From: a virus | Direction: 5' to 3' (one strand) | DNA length: 37,142 bases | IMG/VR virus record: IMGVR_UViG_3300045303_000121 | Span: 1-37,142 of that record | Shown: positions 1 to 5,888 of the stretch, in pieces | How positions within the stretch are numbered: position 1 is the stretch's first letter | Layout of the letters: each line of letters opens with the position of its first letter | Notes under the pieces: generated by a model | The model's input: only the letters and a program-made list of their open reading frames with translations | What the model was told of the DNA's origin: nothing | Database searches by the model: none | Position numbers and translations under genes: made by a program

Positions 1-167
1 AAATAGTCCAAAAACTTCCCAAAACCCTGTTTGTTCTCGTTCAGGATTGAGCACAGATACGAGGGGGTGACCGATACTTCCCTGCATACTGAAGCGAGAG
101 AGCGATTCTCTACAGCTGTGCGGAGAAGATTGCGGACTTCGGGTTCGGTAAGGTATCTGGTGCTCAT
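1..167 (-). CDS. Small helix-turn-helix DNA-binding protein, 3' end cut by window edge
   Basis: This frame is open from an ATG at 167 to the window edge (55 complete codons, no stop reached). The start overlaps the tnpB stop as ATGA, so translation is probably coupled to tnpB. The protein has an N-terminal helix (LTEPEVRNLL), then a helix-turn-helix-like stretch (SLASVCREVSVTPSYLCSIL) and then NENKQGFGKFLDYF. This order matches small phage Cro-like proteins, where SPSYLSxxLNG is followed by GxKxLxxLG. It probably binds DNA and may regulate its own operon, which is inference. The remaining C-terminus lies outside the window. Confidence 0.75.
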   Translation of the reverse strand, partial: MSTRYLTEPEVRNLLRTAVENRSLASVCREVSVTPSYLCSILNENKQGFGKFLDY

Positions 168-1255
168 GCTGCCACCACTAATGGCGAAAGCTCGTTCCCG
201 CGCACGGAGGCTCGACACCTGAGCCCGACAGTGAGAATGTTTTTCGCGGCATTGATGTCGCGATCATGCTCGGCTTCACAGGCCGCGCACTTCCACTGCC
301 TTACAACGAGCATGTCCAGACCCGTAGGGCCAGTTAAGGCTCCACAGCTGCTGCATGATCGCGTTGTGAATTTCTCATTAAAGACCTCGAAGCTTCTGCC
401 AGCACTTAGACTTTTGTAATGCAGAAACTTTTTGAGTATGCCCCAACCGGAATCCATGACGCTCTTTGCCATCTTGGTCTTCACTAGCTTGTTGCTGCTC
501 ACATCGCCAACGTAAATCGACTGATACTGACTCACAATCCGTGTGCTGAATTTATGCAGCGCGTCCTTTCTCTGCCGTGCAATCATGCGATGTATTCGCT
601 TAGCCTGCTTTTTGTGTCCTCTACGTTGCGCCATAGCTAAACGCTCGGCATGTCGCTGCGTCCATCGGCCTGCATCAAGGGTGTCGCCATCATTGGTTGT
701 CGCGATGGTTTTCAAGCCAAGATCAATACCCACAGCCTCTAGTGGCGCAATAGACTGCTTCACTAAATACTCAACCGGCAGGCACAGCCACCAATCACCG
801 CAACTATCCTCCGAAAAGCAGCCCTGCCGCCACTTTACGTCAGCAAGCCTGTCAGACTCAAACACGCGGAAAGTCTTACCGGCAAAGCGCAGTGAGTTGC
901 CTTTTCTTTTTAGGTTAACCGCCTTAAATGGCACCCAGCCCAGTGATCTGCGTGCTCCATTGCTTACGCGCCAGCGTAGCTTTTGTTTCTTTGCAAGAAA
1001 TCGCTTCTGCGCGTAATGAACGCAAATAGACTGTATCGTGGCCGAACCGATCTTCTCGAAATACTGCGCAGAACCAGCTGTGAGCAAACAAAGATCAAAA
1101 CCACTCATCCACTTCTTGTCTCTGTCAGTTCGCGTGATTGCTAGCAAGTTGGTCTCGTTACAGTAATTGAATACTGTATTGACCTCAGCCGCAGCCTCTT
1201 TAAGCCACGAATAGGCTTCAGCTCGAACCTTTAATCGCAAAACACTCGTACTCAT
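164..1255 (-). CDS. tnpB: TnpB-family RNA-guided nuclease-like protein with relocated RuvC-II glutamate
   Basis: This 363-residue protein belongs to the TnpB/OrfB family of IS200/IS605-type elements, whose active members are RNA-guided DNA nucleases. The RuvC-I motif GIDLGLKT carries Asp178, and the zinc ribbon has Cys301/304 and Cys323/326. The RuvC-III motif DRDINAAKNI carries Asp333. At the usual RuvC-II position (a Glu before Asp-Leu) it reads YVGDVSS, so the Glu is absent. A Glu294 in FNEKFTT just before the zinc ribbon could take over, a rearrangement described in some TnpB groups. The ATG at 1255 is chosen because GGAG lies upstream; a TTG four codons earlier is also possible. No tnpA and no space for transposon ends are seen. 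The gene sits in an operon, 34 bases after one gene and overlapping the next. Confidence 0.88.
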   Translation of the reverse strand: MSTSVLRLKVRAEAYSWLKEAAAEVNTVFNYCNETNLLAITRTDRDKKWMSGFDLCLLTAGSAQYFEKIGSATIQSICVHYAQKRFLAKKQKLRWRVSNGARRSLGWVPFKAVNLKRKGNSLRFAGKTFRVFESDRLADVKWRQGCFSEDSCGDWWLCLPVEYLVKQSIAPLEAVGIDLGLKTIATTNDGDTLDAGRWTQRHAERLAMAQRRGHKKQAKRIHRMIARQRKDALHKFSTRIVSQYQSIYVGDVSSNKLVKTKMAKSVMDSGWGILKKFLHYKSLSAGRSFEVFNEKFTTRSCSSCGALTGPTGLDMLVVRQWKCAACEAEHDRDINAAKNILTVGLRCRASVRGNELSPLVVAA

Positions 1256-1289
1256 CGCTTTACACAAGCTCCGTTGACTCTAGTGGGAT

Positions 1290-1469
1290 TCATTTCTTGA
1301 CAACCTTCAGTTCTATTCTTTCAATGCGAAACGAGGTATCTATTGGATACCGCATTATCAGTTGCTGATCGGCACATGCCTTGGTTGGATAGATAAAGGC
1401 CAGAAGAATAGTGCCTTCACCGGTAACAATCCCCCAGGCTCGCAAAATCTTTGTGCGCTTATTCCACAT
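1290..1469 (-). CDS. Small phage protein of unknown function (59 aa)
   Basis: This 59-residue protein starts at an ATG (1469) that overlaps the end of the upstream 56-aa gene by 11 bases. It begins MWNKRTKILRAWGIV and continues with a short beta-rich stretch, consistent with a small one-domain protein. An in-frame TTG four codons earlier is less likely. It lies directly upstream of tnpB and is probably cotranscribed with it. I do not recognise a function. Confidence 0.6.
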   Translation of the reverse strand: MWNKRTKILRAWGIVTGEGTILLAFIYPTKACADQQLIMRYPIDTSFRIERIELKVVKK

Positions 1470-1629
1470 CGTCAATCTCAAAGATTCGAATCGTGTCGCC
1501 AGGAGACAATACCCAGCTCTCCATCGCGTCTTTTATCTGGTTTGACAGGTCTTCATCATCGGCAAAGTCTGGAATGATGGCAGAGGCTAACTCACCAGCG
1601 CCGCCATCTAGAACTACTTTAGTTTGCAT
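1459..1629 (-). CDS. Small acidic protein of unknown function (56 aa)
   Basis: The ORF begins with ATG at 1629 behind a purine-rich GGGAG site and encodes 56 residues. The protein is acidic, with clusters such as DFADDEDL and FEIDDVE, and contains SPGDTIRIFEID. Its end overlaps the start of the 59-aa gene, which suggests translational coupling. It is the first gene after a 92-base gap holding a likely promoter (1662-1690), so it probably leads the tnpB transcript. Its function is unknown. Confidence 0.6.
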   Translation of the reverse strand: MQTKVVLDGGAGELASAIIPDFADDEDLSNQIKDAMESWVLSPGDTIRIFEIDDVE

Positions 1630-1661
1630 CCCCGCCGCTCCCGTTTGTTTAACCTGTTGAG

Positions 1662-1690
1662 AGTGTAATGACGTTTACGGTAAATGTACA
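1662..1690 (-). promoter_or_regulatory. Predicted sigma70 promoter with operator-like dyad, upstream of the tnpB operon
   Basis: Read on the minus strand there is a -35-like TGTACA (1685-1690), a 17-base spacer and a -10-like TACACT (1662-1667); each box matches the consensus at 4 of 6 positions. The spacer holds an 11-base dyad, TTTAC-G-GTAAA (1674-1684). A dyad between the two boxes is a classic place for a repressor. It would drive the 56-aa, 59-aa, tnpB and HTH genes. Confidence 0.4.
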
Positions 1691-1721
1691 GGACTATTTA
1701 TTCCGCAGTGCGTCAATGTGA

Positions 1722-1976
1722 CTAATTCATCAGTTCGCGGCATGGAAGCTCAACCGAGCGCGGATCATCAGCGCGCCCGGCTGTAGTGACTGCAACCCTT
1801 AGCTTGCATTTGTCGCACGTCACAACGTAGTAGCCGCAGCGCTTCGCAGGATAAGGAAGTTTTGCAATGCATTTATGGGCCACGGATAAGTCAAGCTGAA
1901 TATCCTTACCGGCTGGATAATCTGGATCAGGCGCACACTTTGGCTCGCGTCCTAAGTCTTCCCATTCGACTTTCAT
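1722..1976 (-). CDS. Conserved phage hypothetical protein with Cys pairs (84 aa)
   Basis: This 84-residue protein has an N-terminal WEDLGREPKCAPDPDYPAG motif. Its central segment, AKRCGYYVVTCDKCKL, contains Cys residues that could form a zinc knuckle. The C-terminal AGRADDPRSVELPC recurs in small phage proteins I have met, but I know no function. Its start overlaps the stop of the upstream HAD gene by four bases, so both are probably translated together. A 92-base gap separates it from the next gene. Confidence 0.7.
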   Translation of the reverse strand: MKVEWEDLGREPKCAPDPDYPAGKDIQLDLSVAHKCIAKLPYPAKRCGYYVVTCDKCKLRVAVTTAGRADDPRSVELPCRELMN

Positions 1977-2389
1977 GGCACATCACCGCCTGAGATGGCT
2001 TTTAAGCGCATATCGTGCTTGTACGGCTTGAATGCATCGACCGACTTCATGGCGGGCCACACGCCATCAAAGCGCATTGCACGATCATCAATGGTTAGAA
2101 TTGCTGGCGGTTTGAATCGTGTAAAGCGTACATCGCAAAAGCTTGGCCCCATGCAATCCCATTGATTCCCAGCATGCTTCATCAACCAATTGCGCATGGC
2201 TCGAATGCCGCCAAAGTAGCGCGCCCTAGAGCTATGGATAACCACATCCCAGTCGGCGCTCAGAGCTTCGCTGATGAAGTCCAAAGCGCCAGGCATAGGC
2301 GGATCTGGGATATTCCTTGCGCCCTTCCAGCCGCTCACGTAGCTATGGATAACACCATCAAAGTCTAAACATAAAATTCGTTTGCTCAT
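1973..2389 (-). CDS. HAD-superfamily phosphatase-like protein
   Basis: The 138-residue protein opens with LDFDGVIH, the HAD motif I with nucleophile Asp9 and Asp11. Motif II is probably VIHSSRAR (Ser53/54), and motif III/IV is the TIDDRAMRFDG segment with Asp101 and Asp102. HAD enzymes of this size include small phosphatases and the 3'-phosphatase half of polynucleotide kinases. The substrate cannot be told from sequence. A nucleotide or DNA-end phosphatase role would suit a phage. It is coupled on both sides by ATGA overlaps. Confidence 0.72.
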   Translation of the reverse strand: MSKRILCLDFDGVIHSYVSGWKGARNIPDPPMPGALDFISEALSADWDVVIHSSRARYFGGIRAMRNWLMKHAGNQWDCMGPSFCDVRFTRFKPPAILTIDDRAMRFDGVWPAMKSVDAFKPYKHDMRLKAISGGDVP

Positions 2390-2541
2390 TTCCTCACCTT
2401 CCTCTTAGTCCACAAATACGTTTGCACCAAAGCGCGATAGTGAATCAATCCACGAGCGGTGCCCCATTTCTTCTTGCAATCGAGAATGTGACGGCGGTAT
2501 TGCGTCATCACTAACCTAGGATCGCCAGGATGCTCGATCAT
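2386..2541 (-). CDS. Small basic protein of unknown function (51 aa)
   Basis: This ORF starts at ATG 2541 and ends with a TGA that overlaps the HAD gene's ATG. It encodes a very basic 51-residue protein rich in Lys, Arg, Tyr and Trp (for example DCKKKWGTARG and TYLWTKRKVRK). The charge suggests nucleic-acid contact, which is inference. The overlaps on both sides support it as a real gene even though it is short. Confidence 0.55.
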   Translation of the reverse strand: MIEHPGDPRLVMTQYRRHILDCKKKWGTARGLIHYRALVQTYLWTKRKVRK

Positions 2542-2585
2542 GTGGATTCGCGTTCTTCGTGAGTGAGGAATTTAGATTCGTTCAT
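2538..2585 (-). CDS. Possible 15-residue coupling ORF
   Basis: A 15-codon ORF (MNESKFLTHEEREST) starts at ATG 2585, overlapping the stop of the 88-aa gene. It ends at a TGA overlapping the ATG of the 51-aa gene. Both junctions are ATGA. It may be a real micropeptide or only a device that carries ribosomes from one gene to the next. The perfect double overlap is its only support. Confidence 0.3.
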   Translation of the reverse strand: MNESKFLTHEEREST

Positions 2586-2848
2586 GACTTAGCTTTCCTC
2601 CCTTCATCAAATCCACGCATGAGCGAACTCGCAAACCAGCTAATCATCCATCCTTCATCGATCTGTTCGCCATTCTCGTCCTTGAAGCCGTGCTCATTCG
2701 CGACCTTGCAAAATGCCTTGGCCCAGTCGCGCGCATCAAAGGACGGCAGCGGCCAATCGGGCCGATCCTGTGGCAGAGTGTCCTTGTTAGCCAGCTCAAA
2801 CTCTAAATGGTCGCCATTGTGAATCATCATTTTTGTTTCCTCAGTCAT
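2582..2848 (-). CDS. Phage protein of unknown function (88 aa)
   Basis: This 88-residue, mostly alpha-helical and acidic protein contains WPLPSFDARDWAKAFCKVA near its middle and WMISWFASSLMRGFDEG near the end. It lies 7 bases after the stop of the 44-aa basic gene and overlaps the next ORF by four bases. I do not recognise a family. The Trp-rich C-terminal half could form a small hydrophobic core. Confidence 0.6.
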   Translation of the reverse strand: MTEETKMMIHNGDHLEFELANKDTLPQDRPDWPLPSFDARDWAKAFCKVANEHGFKDENGEQIDEGWMISWFASSLMRGFDEGRKAKS

Positions 2849-2855
2849 AGGTTTC

Positions 2856-2990
2856 TCATGTGCTCAGCTTTTTAGCCTCGCGTAGGCGCACAAGGTTTCG
2901 ATAGTATTCGGCATTGCCACGGCGCTTTGATTTGCCAGTGCCTGACTTTCCGCCGAGCTTACCGGCGCGGGCTTTGGTTTTGTTTTTCAT
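2856..2990 (-). CDS. Small Lys/Arg-rich phage protein (44 aa)
   Basis: The ORF begins at ATG 2990, overlapping the upstream gene's stop as ATGA, and encodes 44 residues. The N-terminus is Lys/Gly-rich (KNKTKARAGKLGGKSGTGKS) and is followed by a short helix. Such GGKSGTGKS-like basic miniproteins recur in phages, but here the pattern is probably not a P-loop because the fold would be far too small. It may be a nucleic-acid-binding tail or a small accessory factor. Confidence 0.6.
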   Translation of the reverse strand: MKNKTKARAGKLGGKSGTGKSKRRGNAEYYRNLVRLREAKKLST

Positions 2991-3199
2991 TGCGTGAATA
3001 GCATTTCAAGCAAATCAGCAGCCTTCTGATTTCGCTCTTTATGGTCTTTCATGCCACAATGGTCTGCCAGAAAGTTAGCGACGTTGCTCACATACACTTC
3101 GCACAACTCAGGGTCTTTTCCAAGATGGTAGGCCATCGCTATGCGAGCCTCGCGAACAGAAACATAGTTGCCGGTACTCATCGTCTTTTTCTCTGGCAT
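2987..3199 (-). CDS. Small helical protein of unknown function (70 aa)
   Basis: This 70-residue protein starts at ATG 3199; a second ATG at codon 7 is also possible. It is predicted to be helical, with EARIAMAYHLGKDPELCEVYVSNVANFL and a C-terminal AADLLEMLF helix. It sits three bases after the 81-aa gene and is coupled by ATGA to the 44-aa gene. No family is recognised. Confidence 0.6.
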   Translation of the reverse strand: MPEKKTMSTGNYVSVREARIAMAYHLGKDPELCEVYVSNVANFLADHCGMKDHKERNQKAADLLEMLFTQ

Positions 3200-3202
3200 A
3201 AC

Positions 3203-3448
3203 TCAATAAACAGAATACTTATCCATATCCCGATGGCCGTCGCCAAGGTATGGATTCTGCGCATCACAAATACGCAAGCGAGCCATTCCACCAGGGACCG
3301 AACATTTCACAGCCATGTCAGCCTTTACTCTGTCGTATTCGCGACCCGAGAAAGACGCATACATTCGGCGAGTGCGGATATCAATCTGGAAATCCCTACC
3401 AATGTTTTTCATCTTCATGGTGGCCGCTACTCCGGTATTTCTTGTCAT
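3203..3448 (-). CDS. Small protein of unknown function (81 aa)
   Basis: An 81-residue ORF starts at ATG 3448 behind a GGGAGCGGGAAC ribosome site. A second ATG at codon 11 could be the true start. The middle (DFQIDIRTRRMYASFSGREYDRVKADM) looks like a small beta-hairpin followed by a helix. A plus-strand ORF over the same DNA is longer but lacks a ribosome site and runs against every neighbour. The function is unknown. Confidence 0.55.
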   Translation of the reverse strand: MTRNTGVAATMKMKNIGRDFQIDIRTRRMYASFSGREYDRVKADMAVKCSVPGGMARLRICDAQNPYLGDGHRDMDKYSVY

Positions 3449-3484
3449 GTTCCCGCTCCCGTTTACCTACCCAATGGAGCTATC

Positions 3485-3637
3485 CTAATTGATCGCAAGC
3501 AGGAACGCAAGCACTATCGCAAGCATAATTTCAGGAGAGCCGTAGACCCCTTTCCCATCCGGTTCATACACGGTGGTACTAGGGTCCCCTCTGGAGGTCT
3601 TTCCAGCCCATCCCGTTAGGGGTAGGGTTCCATACAT
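3485..3637 (-). CDS. Small membrane-anchored protein (50 aa)
   Basis: This 50-residue ORF runs from ATG 3637 to TAG 3485. The first 36 residues are polar (TTVYEPDGKGVYGSPE). The last 14 form a hydrophobic helix, MLAIVLAFLLAIN, too short for a standard transmembrane segment but able to anchor in a membrane. No clear ribosome site precedes it. It is the first minus-strand gene after the non-coding gap. Confidence 0.45.
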   Translation of the reverse strand: MYGTLPLTGWAGKTSRGDPSTTVYEPDGKGVYGSPEIMLAIVLAFLLAIN

Positions 3638-3744
3638 GACCGGGGAACAATTGGGTCAGCTTTACCCGGAATAACTTTTTGTGAGCGACTGGTGAGTTTC
3701 TAACCGACATACTGCGTGGCTCTGACGAGCGAGTAGACAGTGTC

Positions 3745-3805
3745 GATTGACAGCAATGGGGAATTGCTAGAGAATCTATCCCGTCGTACGTTGCTGTCGA
3801 CAATC
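3745..3805. repeat. Imperfect inverted repeat around the small-RNA promoter
   Basis: GATTG-ACAGCAA (3745-3756) can pair with TTGCTGT-CGA-CAATC (3791-3805), giving 12 base pairs with a 3-base bulge. The arms lie on the -35 box and just after the expected start site. It may be an operator that lets a dimer close the promoter, or part of a folded RNA. Confidence 0.5.
3747..3775 (+). promoter_or_regulatory. Predicted sigma70 promoter for a small RNA
   Basis: A perfect -35 box TTGACA (3747-3752) is followed by a 17-base spacer and a -10-like GAGAAT (3770-3775, 4 of 6 matches). The start site would be near 3782. It faces right, against all surrounding genes, and a terminator follows within 80 bases. 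An imperfect inverted repeat (3745-3756 and 3791-3805) brackets it and could be an operator. Confidence 0.5.
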
Positions 3806-3860
3806 TAAATCAGTTTCCCGCTGTACGCAAGAGCCACCTTTGACCGGTGGCTTTTGTGTT
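3782..3860 (+). ncRNA. Predicted phage small RNA, about 80 nt
   Basis: The stretch between the plus-strand promoter at 3747-3775 and the intrinsic terminator at 3832-3857 has no plausible ORF and would give a transcript of about 75-80 bases. The whole gap 3638-3918 lacks a supported gene on either strand. The small RNA would be antisense to any minus-strand read-through of the accessory genes, or could act in trans on phage or host mRNA. No known RNA family is recognised. Its evidence is the promoter, terminator and strand isolation only. Confidence 0.45.
3832..3857 (+). terminator. Rho-independent terminator, plus strand
   Basis: AGCCACC (3832-3838) pairs with GGTGGCT (3846-3852) around a 7-base loop and is followed by TTTTGTGTTT. 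On the minus strand no T-run follows, so the signal acts on rightward transcripts. Confidence 0.65.
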
Positions 3861-3918
3861 TATGGTGCTCAACTATCCCTCCCCTCCCCCTGTGTCAATG
3901 GGGTAGAATGCTGTTGCT

Positions 3919-4122
3919 TTAAACTTTAATGCTGATGATACTTATGATGCTCGCAGTAGCAGTTCCCGAAAACTGGAGTAATCCTATCGTAGGGGCTGCT
4001 TTCTGCGAGCACTTATCCAGCCCACCGCCACTGCGGGAGGCGAAACGAAATCGGGTCGGGCTAAGCTGTCTATTGCAGCCTCTAAGCATCAACACGACCG
4101 CCGCATAATCGTAAGCGGACAT
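3919..4122 (-). CDS. Doubtful ORF (67 aa)
   Basis: A 67-residue ORF starts at ATG 4122, eight bases after the stop of the 102-aa gene. It fits the strand of its neighbours but has no convincing ribosome site, and its sequence (Ser/Arg-rich centre, SIISIISIKV tail) is unlike a folded domain. A plus-strand ORF of similar length also crosses this DNA. It is kept because otherwise 3638-4129 would be nearly empty on this strand. Confidence 0.3.
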   Translation of the reverse strand: MSAYDYAAVVLMLRGCNRQLSPTRFRFASRSGGGLDKCSQKAAPTIGLLQFSGTATASIISIISIKV

Positions 4123-4129
4123 TCCTGTT

Positions 4130-4438
4130 CTAATTCATTACTTCCCACTTCTTGAGTTTATCGGCAAGGAACTTTTCAAGTTTTCGACTTTCTTCTGCAA
4201 TACGCTTTGAATGAAAAACACCAACTACGCAATAAGCTGGCTCTTTGTCCATTAAGTCTTTTACCGACACAAGAAGATCGCCCAGATAAGTAACGTAAAT
4301 TCCAAGCTGCATGATGTCCAGCTTTCCTAAATCTTCCTCACTCATAAATAACGGCCTAGACATCACGGCCTTTCTAAATTCTTTACTCGGATTCCCCATT
4401 ACCGATTGAGCAATATCATCCCAGTATCTAAGTATCAT
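4130..4438 (-). CDS. Helical protein of unknown function (102 aa)
   Basis: This 102-residue protein is mostly alpha-helical, with LDIMQLGIYVTYLGDLLVSVKDLM in the middle and a charged helix RKLEKFLADKLKKW at the end. It reads like a small helical bundle. It lies between the 131-aa and 67-aa ORFs on the same strand. No family is recognised. Confidence 0.6.
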   Translation of the reverse strand: MILRYWDDIAQSVMGNPSKEFRKAVMSRPLFMSEEDLGKLDIMQLGIYVTYLGDLLVSVKDLMDKEPAYCVVGVFHSKRIAEESRKLEKFLADKLKKWEVMN

Positions 4439-4468
4439 TTCATTTACTCTAAATATTAAACCTAAAGG

Positions 4469-4864
4469 CTATAAGTGCGTTCGTGAATCATTCGCATAAA
4501 TACCGTGGTCCGGGAGAGAAAGCGTCAGCGTCTCGGTCTCTCCGCACCAACAGCAACGCCGTGTCACGATATGGCCACCCGTTGTATTGCTGTGCTCAGA
4601 ATGCAAGCAATGCCCAGTCTTTCGTGGGTTTCTTAAACAGTCTCCAATTATCTCGTTCATTTTGCTTTCCCCTTGTTTAGCATAAGCGCATCGGGCCCGA
4701 GCTATGTAACTACGCACAAGATCTTCCCATTCGTCGCCTGTCGTTTCTGCTAAACGCTTGAGGCGATACCAGGCAACGCCAGAACCTGGGCCGCCTTTCT
4801 CGGTCAGTTTATCCAACCAATCTACCATTGCGCACATGTCGGCGGTTTCTTGTTCGGTTAGCAT
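4469..4864 (-). CDS. Two-part protein with C-terminal Cys/His segment (131 aa)
   Basis: The ATG at 4864 overlaps the upstream TGA by one base (TGATG), which I prefer over a GTG one codon earlier. Residues 1-68 are helical (ADMCAMVDWLDKL, WEDLVRSYIARAR). The rest is Cys/His-rich (CLHSEH, RRCCWCGE), like a small zinc ribbon. An internal ATG at 4660 has its own strong ribosome site (AGGGG seven to eight bases upstream), so a separate 63-residue zinc-ribbon protein may also be made. Confidence 0.6.
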   Translation of the reverse strand: MLTEQETADMCAMVDWLDKLTEKGGPGSGVAWYRLKRLAETTGDEWEDLVRSYIARARCAYAKQGESKMNEIIGDCLRNPRKTGHCLHSEHSNTTGGHIVTRRCCWCGETETLTLSLPDHGIYANDSRTHL

Positions 4865-5091
4865 CACTTCCCACCCTTCGACTCGTTGATTATGTGCTGC
4901 GCTGGTTCTCCGAATATGCGACAGAGCGGATTATCCGGCTTCGCTAGTTCCTCTCGAATGATGGCGCGGATTAGAGATTCGATAGCGGTTGTCGTATCGA
5001 GATGACTCGCGCCATACTGTATTCCGCCTAGCTGTCGGCTAAGGTCGTCTTTCGCTTTCTCAACCTCGCTCCGATTGTCTTTGTCTACCAT
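4864..5091 (-). CDS. Small helical protein of unknown function (75 aa)
   Basis: This 75-residue protein is charged and helical, with EVEKAKDDLSRQLGG, then TTTAIESLIRAIIREELAKP, and a Lys/Gly-rich tail. It starts three bases after the stop of the 76-aa gene and its own stop overlaps the next start. The function is unknown. Confidence 0.6.
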   Translation of the reverse strand: MVDKDNRSEVEKAKDDLSRQLGGIQYGASHLDTTTAIESLIRAIIREELAKPDNPLCRIFGEPAQHIINESKGGK

Positions 5092-5094
5092 CGC

Positions 5095-5325
5095 TCATTC
5101 CTCTACGGATGAAAGGGCTTCGTTTGCAATGTCCATCGCTTGTGTGCCGTTTCGCAAATCAAATTCGCCTGCGCCTATCTTGTCCAACGCCTCACGATAC
5201 CGAGCGGCTAGGGCTTGGTAGTAGCTACGCTCAGCCTCTACAAATGCGGCCTGCGCAATTAATTTATCCCAACCGGATTTGTCTTTTTTGTATTCTTCCG
5301 GCTTAGGCTTCTTAAGTTTGTCCAT
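5095..5325 (-). CDS. Coiled-coil-like phage protein, paralogue A (76 aa)
   Basis: The gene starts at ATG 5325 behind a clear GGAG site. It opens with MDKLKKPKPEEYKK, then a long helix AAFVEAERSYYQALAARYREALDKI, then an acidic tail. The first part and the REALDKI segment match the 52-aa gene at 5889-6047, including at the DNA level. The two are therefore tandem relatives. No function is known. Confidence 0.65.
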   Translation of the reverse strand: MDKLKKPKPEEYKKDKSGWDKLIAQAAFVEAERSYYQALAARYREALDKIGAGEFDLRNGTQAMDIANEALSSVEE

Positions 5326-5356
5326 CGTGACTCCTAAAAACAGCTATCTAAAATGG

Positions 5357-5740
5357 CTATGGAACTTTTGTGTAAAGTCTTTCCAAATTCTGCGTTACCC
5401 TTAATGTATAGTTGCCGTCGGGCTGCTGAAAATGGCTCGTTTCAATCGGATGAATTGCAAGCACAGGATCGCCGTCTACATAGATGTATTCTATTTTATC
5501 GCTGAGGTAACTAACTCTATAACACCTACTGCGAACATCATCTAACGTCCAGCCAGGTATTAATTCATCAAGCGCAGACTTGAATGCCGTCTCCTGACGG
5601 CTCATAAGCTCTTTTATAGCCGGATCAATAAATTCTTGGATAGTTTTCACGTCTTCCCATCCCATAAAAACAGCTATCTCAAACAAAAGAACTCTGACTA
5701 ACTGCCTTTCTATCGGCCTTGGGCTAGCTTTAGCGCGCAC
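5357..5740 (-). CDS. Phage protein of unknown function (127 aa or longer)
   Basis: From GTG 5740 the ORF encodes 127 residues. The N-terminal half is helical (LVRVLLFEIAVFMGWEDV, IKELMSRQETAFKSALDELIPGW). The C-terminal half is beta-rich (CYRVSYLSDKIEYIYVDGDPVLAIH). The same frame stays open about 55 codons upstream without ATG, GTG or TTG. A CTG at 5767 sits seven bases after a strong GGAGG and may be the real start. Either the start is non-standard or the 5' end was damaged by recombination next to the duplicated gene. Confidence 0.6.
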   Translation of the reverse strand: MRAKASPRPIERQLVRVLLFEIAVFMGWEDVKTIQEFIDPAIKELMSRQETAFKSALDELIPGWTLDDVRSRCYRVSYLSDKIEYIYVDGDPVLAIHPIETSHFQQPDGNYTLRVTQNLERLYTKVP

Positions 5741-5888
5741 GAACTTACTCGTGTTACGCGCATACAGAGTATTTCCTCCGACCCGCTCTGTTAGCGGTTG
5801 CGTGTTCTTTATCCACGCCGAATTAGCCAGAGTCCTTTGGTTTGAGAATCGCGCGATGCTGTCGCCAACGGTGAAATGCGATAGACCG

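Noticed and set aside
31-222. Plus-strand 63-codon ORF at the left edge
   Set aside because: It lies antisense to the HTH and tnpB genes, which read as proteins; no ribosome site.
164-1290. IS200/IS605 mobile element with left and right ends
   Set aside because: No tnpA, no flanking hairpins in the available space, and genes overlap or touch on both sides.
3041-3619. Plus-strand ORF of 192 codons
   Set aside because: Antisense to three coupled minus-strand genes with ribosome sites; sequence is His/Ser-rich and domain-less.
3579-3803. Minus-strand ORF with TTG start (74 codons)
   Set aside because: Overlaps the small-RNA region and the 50-aa gene in another frame, with no ribosome site.
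3640-3860. tRNA or tmRNA in the gene-free gap
   Set aside because: No cloverleaf, no T-arm motif and no acceptor stem could be found.
3876-3900. Minus-strand TTGACA as promoter for the genes below 3637
   Set aside because: With 17-base spacing the -10 is TAGTTG (2 of 6); the better GATAGT needs a 15-base spacer.
3929-4108. Plus-strand ORF of 59 codons starting MLMILMMLAVAV
   Set aside because: Looks like a signal peptide by chance; no ribosome site, opposite to the strand of neighbours, and no domain.
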